Assembly: GCA_023391105.1 (NCBI GenBank)
Contig: JAEWBO010000011.1
Location: 1 to 64,000, forward strand
Source: Bacillota bacterium
GTDB taxonomy: Bacteria > Bacillota > Clostridia > Christensenellales > SZUA-584
DNA length: 64,000 nucleotides
Direction of reading: 5' to 3'
Of the stretch, positions 39,805 to 48,572 are shown piece by piece. The position numbers and the translations under genes are program-made. How positions within the stretch are numbered: the first letter of the stretch is position 1; the number at the start of each line of letters is the position of its first letter. The notes under the pieces are model-generated. The model was given only the letters and a program-made list of their open reading frames with translations, made no database searches and was not told the origin of the DNA.

Positions 39805-41661
39805 CTATTTGTCTTTTTTCTCATCGTCCACGACTTCATAATCCGCGTCGACAACATTGTCATCCGGCGGTGCCTGCTGGGCACCATCCTGAGGACCACC
39901 CTGCGCACCTGCTGCACCAGCCTGTGCGTTGGCCTGCTGATAGACCTTGCCGAATACGTCGTAAGACACCTGAGAGAGCTTTTCAGTCGCTGCTTTTATC
40001 GCGTCCGTATCTGTGCCTGCAAGCGCACTCTTGACGGTAGCGATTTCCGCTTCTATTTTGCCCTTGTCTTCGCTGCTTACCTTGTCACCCAAATCTTTGA
40101 TGGTTTTTTCGGTCTGGAAAACAAGGCTATCTGCGTTGTTTCTGATCTCAACCTTTTCTTTTTCTTTCTTATCAGCCTCCGCAAACTGCTCGGCATCCTT
40201 CACTGCTTTATCGATATCGTCTTTAGACATATTTGTTGAGGCGGTGATCGTCACCTTCTGCTCGTTGCCTGTTCCCAGATCCTTTGCGGATACGTGCACA
40301 ATGCCGTTAGCGTCGATATCAAATGTCACTTCAATCTGCGGAACGCCTCTGGGTGCTGGCGGAATGCCCGTCAGATTGAAGCGGCCGAGTGTCTTGTTAT
40401 GCGCAGCCATCTCTCTTTCGCCCTGAAGCACGTGGATTTCCACGCTTGTCTGACCATCTGCGGCTGTGGAGAATACCTGGCTCTTCTTCGTCGGGATTGT
40501 CGTATTTCTATCGATCAGCCTTGTGGACACGCCGCCCAGCGTCTCAATACCAAGAGACAGCGGTGTGACGTCGAGCAGCACGATATCGTTGACTTCGCCG
40601 CCGATAACACCAGCCTGAAGAGCCGCACCAACCGCGACACACTCATCTGGATTGATACCCTTATACGGGTCTTTGCCCGTGATCTCCTTGACCTTATCCT
40701 GTACTGCCGGTATACGTGAGGAACCGCCGACGAGGATGACCTTGGAAAGATCCGATGCGGATATACCCGCATCCTGAAGTGCCTTGCGTGTCGGAACAGC
40801 CGTTTGCTCTACGAGATCTGCCGTCAGTTCGTTAAACTTGGCGCGGGAAATTGTCATGTCAAGATGCTTAGGGCCTGTTGCATCTGCTGTGATAAATGGC
40901 AGATTGATGTTCGCCTGAAGCACGCCCGAAAGCTCAACCTTGGCTTTCTCAGCAGCTTCCTTGATACGCTGCATCGCCATTTTGTCTTTAGACACGTCAA
41001 CGCCCTGTGATTTCTTAAATTCGGACACAATATAGTCCATAACCTTTTGGTCAAAGTCGTCACCGCCCAAGCGGTTATTGCCGTTTGTCGCAAGCACCTC
41101 AAACACGCCGTCGCCAATCTCGAGTATGGATACGTCAAATGTACCGCCACCAAGATCAAATACGAGTATCTTTTGCTCCTGCTCCTTATCAACGCCATAT
41201 GCAAGCGAAGCAGCCGTCGGTTCGTTGATGATGCGCTGTACATTTAGCCCCGCTATTTTGCCGGCATCCTTTGTCGCCTGACGCTGGCTGTCAGTGAAGT
41301 AAGCCGGAACTGTGATAACAGCGTCCGACACTGTTTCACCGAGATAAGCTTCCGCATCACTTTTGAGCTTCTGCAAAATCATTGCGCTGATTTCCTGCGG
41401 CGAATAGCTCTTTCCGTCTATATTGACCTTCCTGTCCGTACCCATATCTCTCTTTATCGAGCTGATGGTTCTGTCCGGATTGGTAATCGCCTGATTTTTT
41501 GCCACCTTGCCAACCAATCTTTCACCTGTATTGGAAAACGCCACAACAGACGGTGTTGTCCGGCTTCCTTCCACATTGACGATAACGGTCGGCTCGCCGC
41601 CTTCCATGACAGCCACGCATGAGTTTGTCGTACCTAAATCGATTCCTATAATTTTACCCAT
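39805..41661 (-). CDS. dnaK: Chaperone protein DnaK (Hsp70)
   Basis: DnaK is the ATP-driven Hsp70 chaperone. At 618 residues it has the ATPase motifs IIGIDLGTTNSCVAV, TVPAYFTDSQRQATKDAG, DLGGGTFDVSI and ILVGGSSRIPAVQ. The linker VVLLDVTPL form (here IVLLDVTPLSLGIET) leads to the substrate domain. The lid is followed by a short Ala/Gln/Gly-rich tail ending with an acidic patch VDADYEVVDDEKK. GGAGGGAAACAGTAT lies before the ATG. It is controlled through the CIRCE site upstream of hrcA. Confidence 0.98.
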   Translation of the reverse strand: MGKIIGIDLGTTNSCVAVMEGGEPTVIVNVEGSRTTPSVVAFSNTGERLVGKVAKNQAITNPDRTISSIKRDMGTDRKVNIDGKSYSPQEISAMILQKLKSDAEAYLGETVSDAVITVPAYFTDSQRQATKDAGKIAGLNVQRIINEPTAASLAYGVDKEQEQKILVFDLGGGTFDVSILEIGDGVFEVLATNGNNRLGGDDFDQKVMDYIVSEFKKSQGVDVSKDKMAMQRIKEAAEKAKVELSGVLQANINLPFITADATGPKHLDMTISRAKFNELTADLVEQTAVPTRKALQDAGISASDLSKVILVGGSSRIPAVQDKVKEITGKDPYKGINPDECVAVGAALQAGVIGGEVNDIVLLDVTPLSLGIETLGGVSTRLIDRNTTIPTKKSQVFSTAADGQTSVEIHVLQGEREMAAHNKTLGRFNLTGIPPAPRGVPQIEVTFDIDANGIVHVSAKDLGTGNEQKVTITASTNMSKDDIDKAVKDAEQFAEADKKEKEKVEIRNNADSLVFQTEKTIKDLGDKVSSEDKGKIEAEIATVKSALAGTDTDAIKAATEKLSQVSYDVFGKVYQQANAQAGAAGAQGGPQDGAQQAPPDDNVVDADYEVVDDEKKDK

Positions 41662-41694
41662 ATACTGTTTCCCTCCTTGTATGAAAAATATATA

Positions 41695-42267
41695 TTACTT
41701 GTTAACCATGACCATACAATGCCGTATTATACGGTCATCCATTTTATAACCCTTCTGTACCACGCCTGCAATAGTGCCGGACGCATCGCCTTCTTTCGGA
41801 TCCACCATCTGAATCGCCTGATGGTAGTTCGGATCAAATAAATCTCCCGGCGCACCCAATTCATTGATGCCCATCTGCTCAATGGCAACAGTCAGCTGCT
41901 TGTAGACCATTGCAAAACCCTGAGCAAGCGCACTGTCTTCCTCGCCTTCTATATGCTCAAGTGCTCTTTCAAAGTTATCGAGCACCGGCAACATCCTTGA
42001 AATGGCATCGCATTGTCCGTCTTTGAATGCATCCGCGCGCGTATTGGCTATACGTTTTTTGTAATTGTTGAAATCGCTGAATGTGCGCAGATACTTGTCT
42101 TTAAAATCATCCCGCTCAGCAATTGCTTCGCCCAATGCTTCGGCCAGCTTCTTATCGGCTTTGGCACTCTTTTTGCTTCTTTCTTGAATTGGCGTTACTT
42201 CTGCCTGCTCAGATATTTCGTTTTCCATTACATCGTTTGTTACATTCTCTTTTTCGTTGTCACTCAT
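41695..42267 (-). CDS. grpE: Nucleotide exchange factor GrpE
   Basis: GrpE releases ADP from DnaK. The 190-residue protein has a charged, variable N-terminus (about 1-45), a long coiled-coil helix, and the conserved beta-wing with INELGAPGDLFDPNYHQAI and GTIAGVVQKGYKMDDRIIRH. It lies between hrcA and dnaK with gaps of 19 and 33 nt. Confidence 0.96.
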   Translation of the reverse strand: MSDNEKENVTNDVMENEISEQAEVTPIQERSKKSAKADKKLAEALGEAIAERDDFKDKYLRTFSDFNNYKKRIANTRADAFKDGQCDAISRMLPVLDNFERALEHIEGEEDSALAQGFAMVYKQLTVAIEQMGINELGAPGDLFDPNYHQAIQMVDPKEGDASGTIAGVVQKGYKMDDRIIRHCMVMVNK

Positions 42268-42286
42268 TCGTTGTGCTCCCCCCTTT

Positions 42287-43327
42287 TTAATCTTCAGATT
42301 CTATAAAACTTGAAAGTATGCTGTTTAAACTGTTGCTCACATACCCAAGAATGGATATCACTTTAGAGTAGTCCATGCGTGTTGGACCAATCACACCGAA
42401 AGACCCCAGTGATTTGCCTCCAATTTTGTATGTCGCGGTCACCACACTCATATCAAAAAGCTCCTTAACACTATTTTCTTGCCCGATTGTGACGGAAAAC
42501 TCGAGCTGTGTGGCCTTCTTCATCATATCGTATAGCATATCTTTGGTTTCTAGTACCGTGATAAAGCTCTTGGCTTTTTCAATACTCATGTAATCCGGGT
42601 AATCGATGATATTCTGAGTCCCGCTAAGTACGATACCTTTCTCGCCATACGGCTCCACGCTGGTTTCTATCGCGTTAATGACATCAGTGACAAAATCGCT
42701 TCCATCCCTTATGGTCTCACTCATAAAGTCCTTAAGGTCATTTTCGGCTTGTTCAAGCGTCTTTGACTCCAGCTTTTCTGTCAGCATGTTTGATATCATT
42801 TCCAGATAATCGGGTGTGATGCCTTCCGGCACAACGATAACCGTATCTGTTACAAGGCCCGCGTCCGTCACCACAAGCAGTATCGCTTTTCTCTCCGTGA
42901 TCTTGACCATCTGTATGCGTTTGATGGTAGAGTTTTTGAGCTGCGGCCGAAGCACCATTGATATATGATGTGTGGTATCAGAAAGCACCTTTGCAGCTTT
43001 CTCCATCACCTGCCCGACTTCGCTCATTCTATCCTGAAAATAACCTTTAATCCGCTCGGCTTCAGCCGAGTTCAGCTTGACAACCTTCATAAGTCGATCC
43101 ACATAAAAGCGATAGGCTTTCTGCGAAGGTATACGCCCTGCGGATGTATGCGGCTGTTCCAAAAATCCAAGCTCCTCAAGATCCGCCATTTCATTTCTGA
43201 TTGTGGCTGAACTCAATTCAAAGCCGCTTTTCTTGGATAGCGTTCTAGACCCGATCGGAAGACCGGTCATGATATAATCATCAATGACTGCTTTTAAAAT
43301 GCCAATTTTTCTTTCGCTTAAATCCAT
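42287..43327 (-). CDS. hrcA: Heat-inducible transcription repressor HrcA
   Basis: HrcA represses class I heat-shock genes by binding CIRCE, and needs GroEL for activity. The ATG at 43327 has GGAGGGAGACCA before it, giving 346 residues. An ATG six codons earlier lies inside that site. The winged-helix domain shows PIGSRTLSKKSGFELSSATIRNEM; the rest is the GAF-like dimer domain. A perfect CIRCE lies 34 nt upstream, so the operon is self-controlled. Confidence 0.96.
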   Translation of the reverse strand: MDLSERKIGILKAVIDDYIMTGLPIGSRTLSKKSGFELSSATIRNEMADLEELGFLEQPHTSAGRIPSQKAYRFYVDRLMKVVKLNSAEAERIKGYFQDRMSEVGQVMEKAAKVLSDTTHHISMVLRPQLKNSTIKRIQMVKITERKAILLVVTDAGLVTDTVIVVPEGITPDYLEMISNMLTEKLESKTLEQAENDLKDFMSETIRDGSDFVTDVINAIETSVEPYGEKGIVLSGTQNIIDYPDYMSIEKAKSFITVLETKDMLYDMMKKATQLEFSVTIGQENSVKELFDMSVVTATYKIGGKSLGSFGVIGPTRMDYSKVISILGYVSNSLNSILSSFIESED

Positions 43328-43360
43328 TGGTCTCCCTCCTTTCAATAAGAACGCTTCTTG

Positions 43361-43387
43361 TTAGCACTCATTAAGGTTGAGTGCTAA
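43361..43387. promoter_or_regulatory. CIRCE operator (HrcA binding site)
   Basis: TTAGCACTC (43361-43369), a 9-nt spacer, and GAGTGCTAA (43379-43387) match the CIRCE consensus exactly. It lies between the promoter and hrcA, so bound HrcA blocks hrcA-grpE-dnaK-dnaJ and the coupled downstream genes. Confidence 0.98.
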
Positions 43388-43399
43388 TATCATGGTATA

Positions 43400-43428
43400 A
43401 AAATAGCACTTATTGTCTGCAAAGTCAA
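43400..43428 (-). promoter_or_regulatory. Sigma-A promoter of the hrcA operon
   Basis: TTGACT (complement of 43423-43428) and TATTTT (43400-43405) are separated by 17 nt and placed directly upstream of CIRCE. Confidence 0.75.
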
Positions 43429-43444
43429 GTGCCCTATTTTATAT

Positions 43445-44575
43445 TCACAGTTTATTTATAAATTCGCCGATCAAAGCGTTTTGCAGGTCAAACCCCTTTA
43501 ATGTTGGGCGAATTCCCTTGTCATCCGCTATAATGAGTCCGGCATTTTGCGCAAATTCAACAGCATCTGCAAAATCGTTTATCAGATCGCCGCCAAAGCG
43601 ACGGCGATAATCATCAAAATCGATGCCATTATTGAGCCTGAGACGCAGCATAATGTATTCGATGATCTGATCGTTTTGGGTCAGCCAATCATCCTCGCAT
43701 GTTGGGCGCTTGCGCGCACTGATACACTGAAAATAATCGTCAAAAGCAGATGTGTTTCCAAAGCGACGACCCCCACCCTCTTTCAGGTATGAATAGGCGG
43801 CAATGCCAAGACCCAGATATTCTTCACCCATCCAGTATTTTAAATTGTGACGGCACTCATATCCGGGTTTTGCAAAGTTGGATGTCTCATAATGCGTATA
43901 TCCCGCCTGGTTCAGTATATCCACCGCAAGATGATACATTTCCCTGTCGATGTCTTCGTCCGCTCCCTCGTAGCGTTTTGCAAGAGGCGTGTCCGTTTCA
44001 AGCTTGAGTGCGTAAGCTGACATGTGTGTCGGCGAAAGTTCAATAAGCCGCTTTAATGTTTCAGCAAAGCTTTTTACTGTCTGCCCGGGCAAGCCAAATA
44101 TGATATCCACGTTAATATTATTAAAATAATGCGAAGCCAAATCAAATGCGTGCAAAAATGTTTCCCACGAATGGCCGCGTCCGATGTCGTGAAGAATGGC
44201 GTTTTCGTGCGTTTGCAGGCCGATGCTCAGTCGGTTGATACCTAGCTCTGAATAAGCCGAAAGCTTCTCTTCATTCAGCGTCTCAGGATTCGCTTCCACC
44301 GTGATCTCTGCGTTCTCCCATGCGCTTATGGATTGCAGAGATGCGATAAGCTTTTTCATCTGCGCGGGTGATAGCAGCGATGGCGTCCCGCCACCGATAA
44401 ATACAGAGTCTATTATACGGCTTTGAAGAAGCTCTTCATAAAGACGCGCCTCGCCAATCAGCGCATCAATATAGCGGTCTATGTCGTCTAATCTGCCCGG
44501 ATAAGAGACAAAATTGCAGTAGGCACATTTGCGCAGACAAAACGGTATGTGAATATAAAGACCAAGTGCATCCAT
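43445..44575 (-). CDS. hemW: Radical SAM heme chaperone HemW
   Basis: HemW belongs to the oxygen-independent coproporphyrinogen oxidase-like family, but most members act as heme chaperones. The ATG at 44575 shares a base with the lepA stop (TGATG) and gives 376 residues starting MDALGLYIHIPF. The longer frame overlaps lepA. The radical SAM motif is CLRKCAYCNF, with GGGTPS following. The order lepA-hemW-hrcA is typical. Confidence 0.94.
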   Translation of the reverse strand: MDALGLYIHIPFCLRKCAYCNFVSYPGRLDDIDRYIDALIGEARLYEELLQSRIIDSVFIGGGTPSLLSPAQMKKLIASLQSISAWENAEITVEANPETLNEEKLSAYSELGINRLSIGLQTHENAILHDIGRGHSWETFLHAFDLASHYFNNINVDIIFGLPGQTVKSFAETLKRLIELSPTHMSAYALKLETDTPLAKRYEGADEDIDREMYHLAVDILNQAGYTHYETSNFAKPGYECRHNLKYWMGEEYLGLGIAAYSYLKEGGGRRFGNTSAFDDYFQCISARKRPTCEDDWLTQNDQIIEYIMLRLRLNNGIDFDDYRRRFGGDLINDFADAVEFAQNAGLIIADDKGIRPTLKGFDLQNALIGEFINKL

Positions 44576-46374
44576 CAGTCCATCTTTAGCACGGACATGA
44601 ACGCCTCGGACGGCACCTCCACGCTGCCTACCTGCCGCATGCGCTTTTTGCCCTCTTTCTGCTTCTCCAGCAGCTTCTTCTTTCGTGAAATGTCGCCGCC
44701 GTAGCATTTGGCCAGCACGTCCTTACGCATCGCTTTCACCGTTTCGCGCGCAATGACTTTGCCGCCGATAGCCGCCTGAATAGGGATTTCAAACATCTGG
44801 CGCGGAATAGCTTCCTTCAATTTTTCTGCGATGGTGCGGCCCCGGGCATAGGCCTTGTCGCGATGGACGATGATAGACAGCGCGTCGCACGGATCGCCGT
44901 TGAGCAGCATATCCAGACGAACAAGATCGCTCTTCTTATAGCCTTTGAGCTCATAGTCCAGCGAGGCATAGCCGCGTGTACGCGACTTTAGTATATCGAA
45001 AAAGTCGTATATGATCTCATTAAGCGGCAGTTCGTAATGAATAAGCACGCGCGTTTCCTCAATGTATTCCATGTTCTTGAACACACCGCGCTTTTCCTGA
45101 CAGATATCCATGACCGCGCCTACATACTCATCAGGTGTCATGATCGTGGCCTCAGCAATCGGTTCCTCCATATAATCGATGGACGTTGTCGGGGGCAGAT
45201 TTGTCGGATTTTCCACAACAAGCAGCTCGCCCTTTACCGTCATCACATGATAGCTCACGCTGGGCGCTGTGGTCACAAGATTCAGATCAAATTCACGCTC
45301 CAGCCGCTCCTGAATGATCTCCATGTGCAGAAGCCCTAAGAAACCGCAGCGGAAGCCAAAACCCAGCGCCACAGATGTTTCAGGCTCGTATATAAGTGAC
45401 GCATCGTTAAGCGCTAGCTTAGCCAGCGCATCTTTTAAATCTTCATAGTCTGCGCCATCTGCCGGGTATATGCCGCAGAACACCATGGGGGTGACTTCCT
45501 TATAGCCGGACAGCGGCTGAGCTGCGCCATCCTTCGCATTCGTGATGGTATCGCCCACACGCGTGTCTGACACATTTTTTACGCTGGCTGCAATATAGCC
45601 CACCTCGCCCGCCGATAAAGAAGCTGTTTTGAGCGGAGCCGGCAAGAAAACGCCGATCTCCGTCACCTCAAAGCGCTTATCTACGGCCATGAAAAGGATC
45701 TTGTCGCCCTCATTTATCCTGCCCTGCTTCACGCGCACATAACTGATGGCGCCTTTGTAGTTATCATAAAACGAATCGAATATCAGAGCTTGCAGCGGCG
45801 CATCCGGGTCACCGGTTGGCATAGGCAGATACTTAATAATGGCTTTAAGTACGTCGTCGATGCCGACGCCTTCCTTGGCGCTGATGCGCGGCGCATACGA
45901 CGTATCCAGACCCAGCACATCCTCAATTTCCTTGCAAACCTCGTCCACGCGCGCGGACGGAAGATCGATCTTATTGATGACGGGTAGTATTTCCAGCCCG
46001 TTGTCCATAGCAAGGTATACGTTCGCAAGCGTTTGCGCTTCTATGCCTTGGCTTGCGTCCACTACGAGTATCGCGCCTTCACAAGCCGCCATACTACGAG
46101 AAACCTCGTATGTGAAGTCCACATGTCCGGGCGTATCAATCAGATTGAGCGTGTATTCCACACCGTCCAGCATATAAAACATGCGGACAGCCTGTGACTT
46201 GATGGTGATGCCGCGTTCCTGCTCGAGATCCATTGTATCGAGAATCTGAGCGTGCATGTCACGTTTTGATACCGTATTCGTTGCTTCGATGAGCCTATCG
46301 GCCAGCGTCGATTTTCCGTGATCGATATGTGCAATGATGCAAAAGTTTCTGAATCTGTCCATGCCAGATGCCAT
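44575..46374 (-). CDS. lepA: Elongation factor 4 (LepA)
   Basis: LepA is a ribosome-bound GTPase that affects translation under stress and 30S biogenesis. The G-domain motifs are AHIDHGKST, RGITIKSQAV, DTPGHVDFTYEVSRS and NKIDLPSA. The C-terminal domain unique to LepA, with DVLAKCYGGDISRKKKLLEK, is complete. Several ATGs lie near the start. The one at 46374 has GGAGG 11 nt upstream and matches the family length (599 residues). Confidence 0.96.
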   Translation of the reverse strand: MASGMDRFRNFCIIAHIDHGKSTLADRLIEATNTVSKRDMHAQILDTMDLEQERGITIKSQAVRMFYMLDGVEYTLNLIDTPGHVDFTYEVSRSMAACEGAILVVDASQGIEAQTLANVYLAMDNGLEILPVINKIDLPSARVDEVCKEIEDVLGLDTSYAPRISAKEGVGIDDVLKAIIKYLPMPTGDPDAPLQALIFDSFYDNYKGAISYVRVKQGRINEGDKILFMAVDKRFEVTEIGVFLPAPLKTASLSAGEVGYIAASVKNVSDTRVGDTITNAKDGAAQPLSGYKEVTPMVFCGIYPADGADYEDLKDALAKLALNDASLIYEPETSVALGFGFRCGFLGLLHMEIIQERLEREFDLNLVTTAPSVSYHVMTVKGELLVVENPTNLPPTTSIDYMEEPIAEATIMTPDEYVGAVMDICQEKRGVFKNMEYIEETRVLIHYELPLNEIIYDFFDILKSRTRGYASLDYELKGYKKSDLVRLDMLLNGDPCDALSIIVHRDKAYARGRTIAEKLKEAIPRQMFEIPIQAAIGGKVIARETVKAMRKDVLAKCYGGDISRKKKLLEKQKEGKKRMRQVGSVEVPSEAFMSVLKMD

Positions 46375-46445
46375 AAAAAGCATTTCCTCCATAATAATCT
46401 CGCAACTATATTATATAAAAGCGCTAAGAATTGCAATCAACAATA

Positions 46446-46474
46446 TTGGCGTAAGCAAAATGACATGCTATTAT
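46446..46474 (+). promoter_or_regulatory. Sigma-A promoter of the LUD-domain gene
   Basis: TTGGCG (46446-46451), a 17-nt spacer, then TATTAT (46469-46474) preceded by TGC, an extended -10. It is 25 nt before the gene start and diverges from lepA. Confidence 0.65.
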
Positions 46475-46498
46475 GATAACCATATACAGGAGGTCACT

Positions 46499-47113
46499 AT
46501 GAACGATATTGAAAAAACAATCGAAGCATTGAATAATAAAGGCTTCAAAGCCCTATACGCAAAAGACGCGGATGAAGCCGTTTCCTATGTGCTTTCCATG
46601 ATTGGCAAGGACGATACCGTGGGTATGGGCGGCAGCATGACGCTCTTTGAAACAGGCATCGTGGATGCACTATTAAATCAGGGAAACACCATGTATTCAA
46701 GAGAGCTGGCCAAACGATTTGGTCAAAGCTGCAGCGAAGTCAGGCAAAAAGCCATGACCGCGGATGTTTTTCTCACATCGACAAACGCGCTGACACTCGA
46801 TGGCGACCTGATCAATATCGACGGAGCGGGCAATCGTGTCGCTGCAATGATATACGGCCCACAGAAGGTGATTGTCGTGACAGGTAAAAACAAGCTGACA
46901 GCTAATCCGCACACAGCGGTAGCGCGTATCAAGAAAGTGGCTTGCCCTCAAAATGCGCGGCGTCTTGGCCTCTTAACGCCATGCGCCACAGAAAATCGCT
47001 GCACAGATTGCGACAGCGATCAGCGCATGTGCAATGTCACCGCGCGCCTTCAGCGCCCGACTCGCGGCAAAGAGATGCATGTGGTGATCATCGACGGCGA
47101 TTTTGGGTATTGA
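46499..47113 (+). CDS. LUD-domain protein (lactate-utilisation LutC/YkgG-like)
   Basis: The 204-residue protein starts at 46499, preceded by AGGAGGTCACT. It carries the LUD fold with the glycine-rich VGMGGSMTLFETG and DVFLTSTNALTLDG. A cysteine-rich segment, CATENRCTDCDSDQRMCN, lies near residue 165-182. Related proteins take part in L-lactate oxidation with iron-sulfur partners, but stand-alone forms like this one are common in Clostridia and have no known reaction. No lutA or lutB is near. It has its own promoter and is one of two plus-strand protein genes. Confidence 0.88.
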   Translation: MNDIEKTIEALNNKGFKALYAKDADEAVSYVLSMIGKDDTVGMGGSMTLFETGIVDALLNQGNTMYSRELAKRFGQSCSEVRQKAMTADVFLTSTNALTLDGDLINIDGAGNRVAAMIYGPQKVIVVTGKNKLTANPHTAVARIKKVACPQNARRLGLLTPCATENRCTDCDSDQRMCNVTARLQRPTRGKEMHVVIIDGDFGY

Positions 47114-47270
47114 ATCATTATGCGACAATTTAAGATTAAGCGTTTGGGATTGACTACGAAGTGGATTGGAATCCCCTTATACAAAGCGGTTTCCATGGGA
47201 TTCCTCGACAAGCTCGGAAAGACAAAACAGGGTTTATCTACAGCCTGAAAGGAGGTAAAAGCTTCTTCTT

Positions 47271-47639
47271 TTAATCTGGGGCATTGCTTTTAAACTCTAC
47301 ATATTCAGCGACTGTTCCATCAGCGTGCTCGACGGTCATATTGATACCCGTGGGGACATTTGTGATATCCCTGATGATAACAGCGCCGTTTTCAAGCAGA
47401 AACTTTCTGAATTCAACAATGGAATCGACTAAAAATGTGACCTTTGTTTTCACAAAGGGCTCGAGAGCATCTTCTGTACCTGCAAGTATTAGCGCGTTGC
47501 CGACTTGCGCAAGTTCAATCCCGAATCGATCATGTCGAAACCTTAGGCAGCAACTTTGTTGAAAAAGGGCTTCATAGAATTCAATTGATGCGTCCATCTC
47601 ATTTACGTAAAACCTGCTCAGTACTTGTTTAATTTCCAT
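47271..47639 (-). CDS. VOC (glyoxalase-like) family protein
   Basis: The 122-residue protein has one vicinal-oxygen-chelate module pair: the N-terminal FYVNEMDASIEFYEALF and C-terminal GINMTVEHADGTVAEYVEF. The family includes glyoxalases, dioxygenases and resistance proteins. The substrate cannot be told from sequence. The ATG at 47639 gives the usual family start; an earlier TTG at 47657 is possible. It follows ribF by 30 nt and is probably the last gene of the rimP-infB operon. Confidence 0.85.
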   Translation of the reverse strand: MEIKQVLSRFYVNEMDASIEFYEALFQQSCCLRFRHDRFGIELAQVGNALILAGTEDALEPFVKTKVTFLVDSIVEFRKFLLENGAVIIRDITNVPTGINMTVEHADGTVAEYVEFKSNAPD

Positions 47640-47669
47640 AATACTTTTTCCAAGCAAACATCATAGACT

Positions 47670-48572
47670 TTAAGAAATGCTTTCAATGTCGCGCTGAATC
47701 TGCGCTTTAAGTTCTTCGATACTGCCAAATTTCTTTTCGCCGCGAATGTGCTTATCAAATCGAATCGTGATGGTTTTCTCGTAAAGATCATCCGACATCC
47801 CGATAATATGCGTTTCAATCGTTTCACGTGCGCCGTTTGACACAGTGGGATTCACACCAATATTGCAGACGCCCTTGTATTCGCCGCCTTGCGCGCTCAC
47901 TGAAACGCCGTAGACGCCTCGGAGCGGTATGATCTTCTCAGCGGGCGCAATGAGGTTGGCTGTTGGAAACCCAAGCTTATTTGTGCCAATGCGCCGTCCG
48001 CTGCCCACTTTGCCGGTCAACGCATAACTGTATCCCAGTAATTTGGACGCCCGTTCCACATTGCCCGCCTCAATACATTCGCGGATACGCGTGGCGCTGA
48101 CAGGCTCGCCCTCAGAAATGACAGGTTCTATCACTTGAACCTTGAAGCCGTATACCTCTCCTGCCTTTTGTAATGTATCCGCATCACCTTTTGCGTCCCG
48201 GCCGTATGTATAATTGTATCCCGCAATCACTGCGACAGGCTTGAAGACATCATGAATCATGGCTGCAAACTTGTCCTTATCGATTCCAGCAAGCTTTTCA
48301 TCAAAATGTGTAAGACATAAAAAATCGATACCCGTTTGTTCAAACGCAGCGATCTTTTCTTCCAGCGTCATCAGTCTCATCGGGCGATGCTCACCGTAAA
48401 AATAATCGGCGGGAATAGAATCAAACGTAAAAACAGCACTTTGTGTGCCGCCTGTTTTAACGGCATCAATTAGCGCCATATGCCCGATATGCAGTCCGTC
48501 AAATGTTCCCAGAGCAAGCGCCACGTTATCAAATTGAATCTGTTTTGCCTGCGCAATATTTATAACCTTCAT
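47670..48572 (-). CDS. ribF: Bifunctional riboflavin kinase / FAD synthetase
   Basis: RibF turns riboflavin into FMN and then FAD. The N-terminal adenylyltransferase domain (about 1-180) shows LALGTFDGLHIGHMALI, YNYTYGRDAKGD and SATRIRECI. The C-terminal kinase domain shows GRRIGTNKLGFPTANL and GVCNIGVNPT. Length is 300. It directly follows truB without a spacer, as in many Bacillota. Confidence 0.96.
   Translation of the reverse strand: MKVINIAQAKQIQFDNVALALGTFDGLHIGHMALIDAVKTGGTQSAVFTFDSIPADYFYGEHRPMRLMTLEEKIAAFEQTGIDFLCLTHFDEKLAGIDKDKFAAMIHDVFKPVAVIAGYNYTYGRDAKGDADTLQKAGEVYGFKVQVIEPVISEGEPVSATRIRECIEAGNVERASKLLGYSYALTGKVGSGRRIGTNKLGFPTANLIAPAEKIIPLRGVYGVSVSAQGGEYKGVCNIGVNPTVSNGARETIETHIIGMSDDLYEKTITIRFDKHIRGEKKFGSIEELKAQIQRDIESIS

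Noticed and set aside
44576..44707. Extra 44 N-terminal codons for hemW
   Set aside because: They overlap lepA and are not in the family. The ATG at 44575 couples to the lepA stop.
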